The position numbers and the translations under genes are program-made. A stretch of 64,000 nucleotides of DNA from Sorex araneus (lineage: Eukaryota; Chordata; Mammalia; Eulipotyphla; Soricidae), in assembly GCF_027595985.1 (NCBI RefSeq), contig NC_073305.1, forward strand, positions 81,276,474 through 81,340,473, read 5' to 3'. The notes below the pieces were generated by a model that searched no databases, had not been told where the DNA came from, and worked only from the letters and a program-made list of their open reading frames with translations. Within the stretch, counting starts at the first letter, position 1; the number at the start of each line of letters is the position of its first letter. Below are positions 1 through 12,000 of this stretch, one piece after another.

Positions 1-3000
1 GACAGCAGACAAGTAGACTGTGAAGAATAAAAAAACCCAAGAGACAAAGAAAAAGTATCTTTTTTAGCTCACCTTCAGCTGCTTTATATCAAAAGGTAGA
101 TCCAAGACATTCTTCACTGGCTTTCCATGATTAATGTCAAGAATCAAACTGAGAGCTCGGGAACACTCCTTGGCTCTTTGCCGTACCTATTATGATTATT
201 GGAAGATACCTATTATGATTATTGGAAGAAGAAAGTGACAAAGTAAAAAGTAGGCTGGAGCAATAGCACTGTGGGAAAGGCGTTTGCCTTGCACATGGCT
301 GACCTGGGTTCAATTCCTCTGTCCCTCGCAGAGAGCCAGCAAGCTACTAAGAGTATCCCGCCCATACGGCAGAGCCTGGCAAGCTACCCATGGTGTATTC
401 AATATGCCAAAAACAGTAACAATAAGTCTCACAATGGAGATGTTACTGGTGCCCACTTAAACAAATCGATGAACAACGGGATGACAATGCTATGACAGTG
501 CTGTGACTTATCTTAAAATCTTGTAGAGGTTATATCAAGAGAAAATGGTTGGATGCTTATCAACTATAAATATAAGCTGAAATATTTAGAGATTAGAACA
601 AATAACACCATGACACAGAGATTAGCTTTTCATGGAGTTTTAGTTTCATGGCTCATTTGTTTTTCCACTATGTGACCTTAAATGAGTATTTAACCTCTTG
701 CTTCTATCCTATAATAATGCTCATCTCAGAGAAATGTGAATGTGATGAAATACAATAATATGAAATAAAGCCGATTTGCGTTATTTCACTTAATCTTACC
801 AACAGTCTGCAAGAAAAATAGTTAACATTTATTATTTTATGATATACATAGCATGGAAGCAGAACCAAGAATAAATGACTTGTCTAAGATCACAACTCTG
901 TAACAAAGTAGTACCAGGATTCCGACGTAGGAAGTTGAATTTAAAGTTTGAACTCAGTAGGATTTCGTAGAGTCTCTCTGAAAAGCAGTTTTTTTTATAA
1001 TTTCCTGGAATACGGCAGAGGTCAGGAGCCAGGGGAAGGAATATGCCAATGGATTCACTTTTAGATTCTAAAATTAGAAATTCTAATGCAAAAGAATTAT
1101 GAATATTCATTGTTATCTTCCAGGATTTTTGTGTTTAATTTTGCTTTTATGTATGATTCAAACATTTCATTGTTAGTAACCTATCATTAATAACTTTTTA
1201 TGTTTAATTAAATTAGAAAATGTCATCATATGTCTTCTAGCCACCAAACCACTTCTCTCACTGTAGTGTACCTGTTTATTTCGTTCAGATGATTCCTCTT
1301 GTTTTGGGATTTTAAGATACACCCAAGTCTTGTTCCCTGTTTCTGCAGCAGACTGATTTTGGAAGTAGTAAGTGGCAGATGCAGACTCATCTCTGCAATG
1401 CAAATAAAATTAATCACTTCTAAACCTCTTTTTTTCCCTCATCTTCCCTGAGGTTTTCATTCCCCTTCTTGGGCTCAATTTCATTTGCATCTTTCTGAAT
1501 TCCCTTTCTTGTTCTACTCTATATATTTTAAATCAATGACGTCCAAGGAATTCTAAGTAAAAGATTTCATCGTTGTAAGTAGACTCAACCAAAACTATTT
1601 CACATTCTTGAAAATCATGCTTGGAAACTCACTTCTGGAATAAAATGTCAGCACTGCCACTAACCCACTCTATCACTTTAGTCAAACGACTCACTCTTTA
1701 TCAACTTTATTTTCCTCCTGAAAATGGGGATAATGGTAACCATCTCTCATAGAGAGATGAAGTGATGCTGTGTAAGAATATGACAGAGGATGAACAATAG
1801 AAATGTTAGTTTTTGGAAAGAAATTGGTGACAGTCTAACTCTTTTTTTCTCATCATGGAATTATTAATGAAAATCTCATCCGTATTTTTATAATTTTGGA
1901 TTCAAATTAAAGTTCATTGACACTTAGCTGACATACCTGTGTTCTACAGTAGCAACAATAAATCCATGAGATGCCAGGTCAATGCCAATGGCAGAATAAA
2001 GTGTCCTTTAAAAAAAGAGAGAGATGCATTGAATGATCAGTCATAATTAGAATATGAGGTCCAGTAATAGACCTGACAACACAAAGGTTTATTTTACACA
2101 CCTGGGATAAAGCCAATAACCCTGGGAGCATTTTTCCTCTTTAGAGAACATGTGACTATGTCTACAGACATTTTAATGATAAGTGGCATAGTGGTACTGG
2201 GAACTGGTGGTATATGGAGATATTGCTACAGTTCTTGTAATATGAAAGACCATCCTCCATAGCAATTTTATGAATTCAAAATGTCAGTACTACAAAGGCT
2301 GAGATGCCTTGGTGCAATGATTATGAGTAACTTTTGGCTCCCCCACTTACCAGTTAAGTGTCTTACAGGTTAAGTGACTTCAGTTTAATTGTTAAATTTT
2401 GTCCTTATCTGTAAAATAGGACTAATAATGTCTTTGATTTTGCAGGGTATAATATTTTGCTTACTTTTTTTTGGACCAAACATGGTGGTGTTTAGGGTAT
2501 ACTACTGGCTCTGTGCTTGGGGTTCACTCCTAACTCTGCTAGGGGACCAAATGCACCATGGTGTAAGGCAAGCACCTTTACTCCTGTATTACCTCTTCAG
2601 CAGGGATGTGACATTTGGATAAGATATTGTGTGAAGGAACAGTGTATGAAAAATAAAAAAACAACACTGTAGTTTAATCACTGGTTTAAACACTGGTTCT
2701 ATCATTTTATTAGTTTTCTACCCTGGATAAGTCATCTGTCATTGATATATATACATATATGTGCATATATGTGTATATATATACATATATATGTATATAT
2801 ATATTTGTTGTTGTCTGTGTTTTGAGCCATACCTGACTATGATCCAGTATTACCTCTGGTTCTGTGCTTATGGATCACTCCTTACAGTTCTTTGGTGACC
2901 ATATGTGCTGTCAGGGATTGATCCCGGGTGAGAAGCAGTATGCATGGCAAGAGCCCTACCCACCGTATTATCTCTCTGGTCCCAACTCATCTCTCTTTGC

Positions 3001-3129
3001 CTTAATTCTTTGTCTATAGAAGTATGACGCTATATTAGTAGGGTAGTTGGTAAGGTTTTATAAGAATTGTCAATTTCTTTATATTCTGGGCCTATCACTA
3101 ACCCTGAAACAGGAAAAATTAAGGTGTGC

Positions 3130-3181
<52 letters not shown>

Positions 3182-5771
3182 CATACCAATTTACAAATTT
3201 CTTGGATAGGATGAAATGGTTAAAGAATTATATAGTAAGAAACTGAGTTTACACCCTATCCCATGGCTTCATTCTGCATATCCATGTCATATACTCTAGT
3301 CAACAGATAATATCCATAGAGAATAAACAGAAGCTAGGCAGGAACTATGCCCTCTCCTACAGAAGATGTCGATTACTTGGGAAGACTGGAGTAGTATAAG
3401 GGTCAGCAAAGCCTTTCCTCGGGAGGCCAGAGAGCACATTTCTTCCTTGATTTGTGAGCCATGCATTACTTTTCAATGCTGACTGTCTCTGCTGGCAATT
3501 CCTGTGGGATGTAGGATCCCTTAGACAAGAAGTTGTGGGTCTTCTTAAACCCGCACTCTCTCCTCTAGCCTGCCAAAGTTTTCCACTAGAATTGTGCTGC
3601 ATGCCAAGGCTCACTGTCCTTCTCACTTTTCCATCCAAGTGTCCTTGGGCACCTTGGCCTGAAAGCTCCCCACCATGTTGTCCTGCTCATTTCCTTCTAT
3701 CCTTCACTGGTATTTCATTCAATAAATGTGTTTTGCAGGTAATGCAAACTTGGGCCTATTCCTCAGAGTTTCTAAACCAACAGAGAGGATGATTTTGAGT
3801 GTAAATATTATAATATAGAAAAATCAAACATGAAACACTCTCCTTTATGGGGAAACTAGGGTCCATGAACAAAAAGGAGGGAAGAAAATAACTGACAATA
3901 CAAGGTGTGGATATCTTCCAGGACAGGGGTTAGTCAGACTCTCCCAAATCTGCAATTCCTTTTTTTTTCTTTCCATGTGTGTGTGGGAGTGGGGGAAGGC
4001 AGGAGAACGCCTCTGGTTATCAATTCCTGAAGGTTAGAATTGCTTAATTTATCAAACTTACCTGAATGCTCCAAGACCATGAGAAAAAATAATTAATGGA
4101 TATTTTTCACCAGTCCTCAGAGGGGAATTCCAGTTTGCAGGAATTGTCATTGAACCTAGACAATAATATATTATAATTTAGTTTGTGTTTTCTACACAGT
4201 AAATGTCGCAAGCTAATATAACATATATCTCCTTAGTATAGAATCCTGAGCCATGAAGGTTACATTTCCATTTTATGGATGCTAGTGAATTAATTAACTT
4301 TGCTACTACATGTCCACCAACCAAAGACCTGAACCATGGAATTTTCCCAAAGATCACAGAATTGTTAATGATCTCATCCTAATGGTAATTCTGAAATTGA
4401 AGCAAAATATTTTCCTACCTACAGGCATATATGCAATCACTTTCCCCAGGTTTTAACCAAACTTCAAAGGGAATTTTCTAAAACCAAACTCTCTGGTAAA
4501 TATTAGGAACTTTAGACTGAGAGCCAGAATCTTCAGACTGGAAGACCCTACCCACCTTAACTCGGTCACAATCAATAAATTGTAGAAATATCTTGACTTT
4601 ATATTCAGACCTGTTTGTTTTGCTTTGTTTTATTTTGTTTTGGGGGTAGGTCAGTGTCACTCAACACTTACTCCTGAATCTGTGCTCAGGGATCACTCCT
4701 GGCAGTGCTCAGGGGACCATCTGTGGTACCAGGATTGAATTCAGGCAAGCACCTTTCCCACTTATCTATCTTTCCAGACCCAGACTTGTCTTTGGATGCA
4801 GCTCTGCCTCTTATTAGGAATACTGAGCTTGAACAAAGTTGTTTTAGTTTCAACTCTCCTGTAACATATATCTGTCTCTCAGACTTTGTATAAGAATGAA
4901 TTTAATTTTAGAATTCCTGGAGTGCTAGGTTGCACTCGTGGCTGGGTTACCTCTCATACTCTATACCACTGACATACCAAGAGTAGCACAAAACATTATA
5001 TTGGTTTTGACAAACATGTTAGTAGTCTCTTATACAAGGGCTTAATAGCTTAATAGCTTCAGGATGAAATAGATGATCTTCACACCCTTTCCTCTAAGGA
5101 AACTTTATCAGACCATTTTTAGTGAATTAGGAGCGATAGCACAGCAGGGAGGGCATTTGCCTTGCACACAGCCAACCCTGGCTCGATTCCTCCATCCCTC
5201 TCAAAGAGCCTGGCAAGCTATGGAGCTACCATGTAGCCGGACAAGTTACACGGCAGAGCCTGTCAAGCTACCTGTAGCATATTCAATATACCAAAAACAG
5301 TAACAAGTCTCACAATGGAGATGTTACTGGTGCCCGCTTGAGCAAATCGATGAACAACAGGACGACAGTGCTACAGTGCAGTGCTATTCATAACAAGCAA
5401 TATAAAATTAATTGTTTCAGTTCTGCTTTGGGGGACACAGTTTGGGATTTGGGGTAGAAACATTCACAACATTAACAAATTTTTTATCTAGACATATACT
5501 AAGGATTTACAAAAAGGAAGATACTTTATCTTTCTTCATTACTCAAATGATACTGTCATCATCTTCAATTATGTGTTTAATTTTCTTATATTTATTTTAT
5601 TCTTATTTGGGAGACTCACACTGGAAATGCTTAGAGCATCCCATATGGTCGGTTCTCCAGCATTGCCAAGACTAATTATTCAGTGCAGAGCCAGGGGTAA
5701 CCCCTAAGCATTGTTGTATGTGGCCCAATATCCAAAAGAGAGAGAGAGAGAAAGAAAGAAAGAAAGAAGGA

Positions 5772-5847
<76 letters not shown>

Positions 5848-5920
5848 GAAAGAGAAAAGAAAGAGAAAGGAAGAAGAAAGAAAGAAAGAAAGAAAGAAAA
5901 GAAAGAAAGAAAAGAAAGAA

Positions 5921-5984
<64 letters not shown>

Positions 5985-6029
5985 AGGAAGGAAGGAAGGA
6001 AGGAAGGAAGGAAGGAAGGAAGGAAGAAA

Positions 6030-6081
<52 letters not shown>

Positions 6082-9000
6082 GAAGGAAGGAAGGAAGGAA
6101 GGAAGGAAGGAAGGAAGGAAGGAAGGAAGGAAGGAAGGAAGGAAGGAAGGAAGAAAGAAGGATTGCTCCAAGGATATATAAAATTAATGCCAGATCTAGA
6201 CAATGGAAATTTGAAGAGACCAGCCTAACACTAAGATCTAATCAAAAGATAAGAATAATAAGTCATATTAGTGAAAAGTAGACAGAAATCTCACCAAATA
6301 GTAAGTTCAAAACTTTGCCCATTAACCAGTTTGTTCCAAGAATCTTACTAAGACCAAAAAAGTATTCCTTGTTTGGGATCCAGATGGCTTCAGCATGATC
6401 ATCTCCTTTGGATGGATAATACAAACGCAAGAAGGAGCCCTGTAGAAAAAAATAAGTTAATAAACATTTAGTTGGGGTGCCTCTCAAACATATTCCAGCA
6501 GCTACTTTGCATATTGAATCAGTGGGGACTCAAAAATCTTTGTTGTTCATGAACAGGCCAGAGGAAAAACTCAACAGCTATAGATATTGAAGACAACTTT
6601 TTTTTTTTTTTTACAAAAAGCAATAGAGCTTATTGAGTGAAAACAAATAATGGGTAAGCTGACTGCAGTCACTTAAGAAAGGGGGAAATAAAGTTTAGGT
6701 GAATTAATCAGATGACAATAATAAATTGAGGAATGGCTTATGCAGAAAAAGTCTTCCTATGAAACTATTCAATTGGCAAAATTAGTCTCTCTCAGGTCAA
6801 GGTCAAGCTTCTAAATTTATCAGTGGTCAAAAAAACCACAGTATTAAAATATAAGTATTGGGGTTGGGACAATAGTACAGTGAGTAGGGTGCTTTCCTGG
6901 CAAGAAGTAATCCAGGTTCAATCCCTGGCACTCTCTATGGTCCCCCCAAGTCCACCATGAGTTATCCCTAGTATAGAGCCAGGATTAATACCTAGACACC
7001 ATTGGATGTGGCCCCAAATTAACATCAACAAAATTACATATGATTAGAGGGGCATTAAAGCATTACCTCACGAGTGTACTCAAACATCAAGTCTGTACAA
7101 CCAACAGAGTAAGGTCCTTTTCCTCTTGGGATCCGTGTTTGACTAGAGTTTACAGCAGACATCAGATATTGTATTTTGTTTATCCATGCTAAAAAAAAGT
7201 AAATATTATCTCATTTGTTATTCATTATGTCCCTGACTTTATCACAGTATCACTGTCATCCCGTTGTTCGGCGATTTACTTGAATGGGCACCAGTAACGT
7301 CTCTATTCCTCTCAGCTCTGAGATTTTAGCAGCCTCTCCTTACTCATCTTTCCCAACGATTGGAGGCTCTTTCAGGGTCAGGGGAATGAGACCTATCGTT
7401 ACTGTTTTTGGCATATCGAATACGCCACAGGAAGCTTGCCAGGCTCTGCCTGTGTGGTCGGGATACTCTCAGTAGCTTGCCGGGCTCTCCCAAATATATA
7501 TATATATATAATTATATATATTTGGGAGAGCCCGGCAAGCTACTGAGAGTATATATATATATAATATATATATAATTATATATATAATTATATATATATA
7601 ATTTGTTGCCTATTGTCTGAACTCCATCAAATATGGTGTGGTAATTATGGAAAATGGGTAGGAAGTGTTTTATAATCTGCCCAAACAGCCACATGGTCCG
7701 GAGAGTGGGCCTGGAGTGTGGCGGTAGTTGGGTAGTGGAGGTCTGCTGCCAGGGCTAGGTCCCTCCAAGCAGGGAGGGTTCTCATCCACCCCCCTCTGGG
7801 GCACCCCGAGTGAAAACAGCCTGGCACGGAGTCCGGATCCCAGACTTGATGCCAAATAATTTCAAGGCAATCAAGTTACTCTCCACAGTTTCTGTTTTTC
7901 TTTCTTCATGTATCCAGTAAAATAATCACGGAGATAAGTCTTGCTGAATACAAAGTATTGTGGGGATAGGATAGTGACAAAGGGGGCAGATTGATGGGAC
8001 AGCAGGTAGGGCACAGCAGGTAGGCTGCTTGCCTTGCATATGGTCAACCTGGTTTAGATCTCTAGCATCCTATATACCGGTCCCCCAAGCACACCAGGGA
8101 TGATCTCTGAGCACAAAGCCAGGAATAAACCATCAGCATCACCAGGTATGGCCAAAACCCATAAATAAATAAATAAAAAGATACCAGTGCACTTATGAGT
8201 ATCTACTCCTAAAACACCTCCTTTTTACTTTCTATTCCTTTTCAGAAGAGTTTGTCCTAATCCTTTTTTTTTTTCTCAAATGAACTTTCACATTTCTAAC
8301 TTGGACTTTCAGACTTCCAGTGGATTTCTCTACCTGACAGCCTTTTTACAGGAAACTCAAAGATAATGGTCCAAAGTGTCATTAAAGGACTATCTTCCAA
8401 GCTTCCTTCTTCATCCTCCAATCAATCAGCTGACAATTCCAGAATCCCTGTCTGAGGTTTCCCAAGTCAGAGATCTGGGGATAATACTATTCTTTGCTCC
8501 TTTTCTCCCAATCCCTCTAAGTCCAGCCAAATCTCAATTCCTAACACATGTTACCAAGAAGATGTCACAATATGCTAACCCTCTAATTGGCTTCCCATAA
8601 ATAGGTAGGTTTTTCTTAAAGAGAGACTCTTGGAATCTTTTTAGAAGGGCACTGCTAAGAGGTATTTAAATCTACACCAAACTGGACTACTTCCACTGCC
8701 ACTTGCGGCATGAAAGAAGCATGCCTTTGTATAGCATTCTTGGGTTCTAATGTGCAGAGGTTCATAGGAATGCAAGTTAAAAACCAGATTCCTGGGCACA
8801 AACAAAAATGACCCTCCTCAATGTGAGGCCCACCCCCTTGTAATCTTCTGCTTTCTCCCTTTAAGTTATTCTATGTGCTCCAGCATTGCTGGGAGCCATC
8901 AGATAAATGTGGGTACCTGGTAAAATATGGGCAACTGGGTAAATGTTAATTCCTCTGCTTGAAAGCACTGTAGCAAACTTCATTTCAATTGTTTAACATC

Positions 9001-12000
9001 TTGGTTAGAAGCCTTCTTCATCCTTAGGCTTATTATTTTAAGTACAATTAAAAGAAACGTATTAAGTGCAGTAAATGCATTAAATATGTTTAAATAAACT
9101 TATGAAACAATTTTACTAAATACATTCCTTGCATGTATTTTTAGCATTCTACCACATTATATGTGTGTTTACAAACTGTTCCTTGCACTAGGCTGTTTTT
9201 CCCTTTTATTGCCGGAGGGAGAGTTGTTAGGTCACACATAATGCTTGATGGTTGTTCTGAGGAGTGTTTAGGGGATCATGTGGGGCCTGGGATCAAACCT
9301 GGATCTCCCACATGCAAAGCATGCATTTGAGACATCTCTCTGGCCCAAGAGCTCTTTCTATGTCTTTGTATCCTCATAGCTGAGCTCAATAGATCATTAT
9401 TAAAATGAGCTGATCAAAGCTTTTCACTGCCACTTGTTCCTCTCCTAGCAAATATTTTATGATAAACATTTGACCTACTCATTCTTGGAATGATTTCCAT
9501 CTTGTGGGTGTCCAAAGTCTTTATCACACCTGTGGTTTTAACTATTCACCTTCTTTCTCTGCCCTAAGTGCTTGTCCAATTTTAAAATGATGGATGCAAA
9601 TGTCAGTCTATTCAGACTTTTATTTCTGCAGGCTAAGCTTGCCCTAGCTTTCCCTTTTTATTGAACTATGAGAGATGATTACCCTGCTAGGCACACTCTG
9701 TTGTTCTATCCTTCACACTGTCTCTGGCACTTACACACCTTGAACTATGTTAGGTATGGCATCTATATAGTTATCATGCAGAAAGGTTTGAGTCATGAAA
9801 AGACCATTTATATCTGCCAATTGGTGCAGCACCTGCCAGGGATGAGCCTTTCAGTACTCAAAGTGGATCATGGAAGAACATAATTGGCATCACCTGGGAG
9901 CTTGGACATACAGAAAATCATCCTCCTTCCAATTCTACTAAATCAGGAAAGGTGCACCTCTTTAAGTTTAAGAATGACTGGGCTACAGTACTGAATCTTC
10001 TGGCTAGACACAAGGGTTGATAGTTCCTAGCCAGATCATCCTGTGGAAAGATGGGAGGTCATCTGAGTAAAGCAGAACGATAACATGAATGAACATAGTA
10101 TTAGAGTCCAGTCATCAAATCCTGGATTCCAGCTCTAATTTTTACAAACCATGATGTTATTCTCCCCTACGCTTCTCATACGTAAAGTGGAGACCAAGCC
10201 CACTTTCCTGCCAAGCCCACAGAATAGTCAGTCCTAAAGAAGAAATGATGATAGAAGCCAAACAATTCACTCAGAACATGTCACAGAAGAGGCAGACAAC
10301 TGATACTATTTGTCCCTTTGCCTAGAATCTACTCTAGGTACCCAAATTCCAGGTCTTCTAGGGATTTTAGCAGATCAAATTTGGATAGATGTAATTCAAA
10401 ATTCACAGTATAGCATCAGAGATTAACTTTAAAAACATCAACAATACTTTACCTAAAGGGTTAAAGTTAAATTACCTGTAAGGTTATCTACTTAGAACCT
10501 ATAAGTTTCTTCCAGTCCCACTTAAGACTCCTTACAGAGCCATGCTTTGTGAGGCGAGAGGGAGACAGCAAGCTAAGAGGACAGCTGTTGGTGGCCACAC
10601 TTGCCTTTCCTTCTGCAATGCCAGCGTCTGGCTATAGGGGGAGCTGAAGAAGAGTTTGGCTAAAAGAATTTGATGAGGATCCCCAGAGAACCTGCAACTA
10701 CCTTGCAGCAATTACTTCCGGAACTTGAACAGTCTATGGCTTTGGTATGTTCTGGGTCACACAATGTTCCTTGTGAGTCCACCTAGGCCATAAGAACCTT
10801 TTCCAACAGACTTGGAGTGGGCTGGTCCTCTCAAACCTATACCAAGTAACCCAGTATTCAGAAGCCACATGTCAAGATGAGGCAATAGATCTGCTTCTTT
10901 TAGGATCCTGAGCCCTGTAAAAAATCTTGGGAAACTTTGAGCTGCATCAGGTTGGGGGGTAGGTCACAAGATCCTATCAGAATGGCTGTGGAGAAAAGTT
11001 GCCCAGCCAGTAGCAAAACTAATCTTGAACGTCCTGTTCTTTAATATATCAGCTATCATCATGAAGAAGGTAGAGAGGAGACACATCAGGCTGGTGGCTA
11101 TTCTCTACATGACACAGTTTTGTGATTTTTTTTTAATTGAAATGCCATTTGTCATTTTGTCTTCAACTTACTTTAAGAAACATATTGGGGCCTACTGTGT
11201 GCTATCAATCTCCTCATCCATTTTTGTGTAGCTCTCCTTTGACGCATAGTCCTGATACTGATTTCTAGATTTGGAAGTGAATTGTACACATGCCAGGAAC
11301 TTGACACTCTCTCTATGGCTTCTTGCCCTCTATCAGCAAATACAGTATCTCAAGCGAATGCTTTGAAATATTTTGCCTGGTTTTCTATGTATTAATGTAA
11401 TAATGTAATCCATTGCTTTGATATTTTATTTAATAATGCCTTTAGGAATTTGAAAATATTTATTACATCTAAAAATGGGTTATTGGGTTCAATGCTAGGG
11501 CAGACTACTAGATTCCATGATTCCACTGACAGCTTTCCAGGGGATTTCAAGCACCAGAGGCTAATTATGCACTCCTAAAAACTGATACAACATTACAATG
11601 CAATGTTTCAATTAAGGGGGAAAACAAAGAAAAAAGATAAGATTTGTTTGGAAATCTCTACCTCAGAAGATTAAGAAAAAAAATGCATCAGTAACTGCGA
11701 CCGGGGTGATGCCTGGGTCATCCCATAAGAAGTTGCTTGTTTACAATCCAAGGAGAAGACAATGGGAAATGAACTTAATTAGACTGTAAATTCCTTGAAT
11801 TTGGTGCCCAGGCTCTTTGCCTTAGTCACCCATGTCTTACAGTGGATACACTTGTGGAAGTACTTACCACGGTGATGCCTCAGCTTCCTGCTAAGTGTGG
11901 AATGAATGGTTCTGTGGGATGATGCCATTTCTTATGCAAATAGGTATACAGTATTTATTTCCCCACCTACAAAGTAGGGCAAAACTTATCTCTGAGACAC

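Larger units (their letters stand above)
2006..4061 (-). other. PLA2G7 intron between exons 5 and 6
   Basis: Non-coding. Contains a MIR-like segment, two old minus-strand SINEs, an AT/GT-rich self-complementary tract near 2744-2805 and a (TG)n array. The open frame at 3454-3792 (112 codons) has no recognisable domain and lies entirely inside this intron. Confidence 0.8.
4156..6294 (-). other. PLA2G7 intron between exons 4 and 5
   Basis: Non-coding. Contains an old SINE (4612-4783), a type B SINE (5127-5386), and a SINE 3' fragment whose tail runs into a purine tetranucleotide array of about 420 bp. Confidence 0.85.

Noticed and set aside
3454..3792. 112-codon open frame inside a PLA2G7 intron
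   Set aside because: No domain and no conserved splice structure; the overlapping antisense frame is of similar length, as expected by chance.
5676..6281. Long Ser/Phe/Leu and Lys/Glu-rich frames
   Set aside because: Pure translations of the GAAA/GGAA array on both strands.
7284..7475. Peptide frame recurring across several SINE copies (for example here and 31157-31444)
   Set aside because: The same SINE body read in the same frame yields similar peptides; stops and frameshifts differ between copies, so there is no shared gene.
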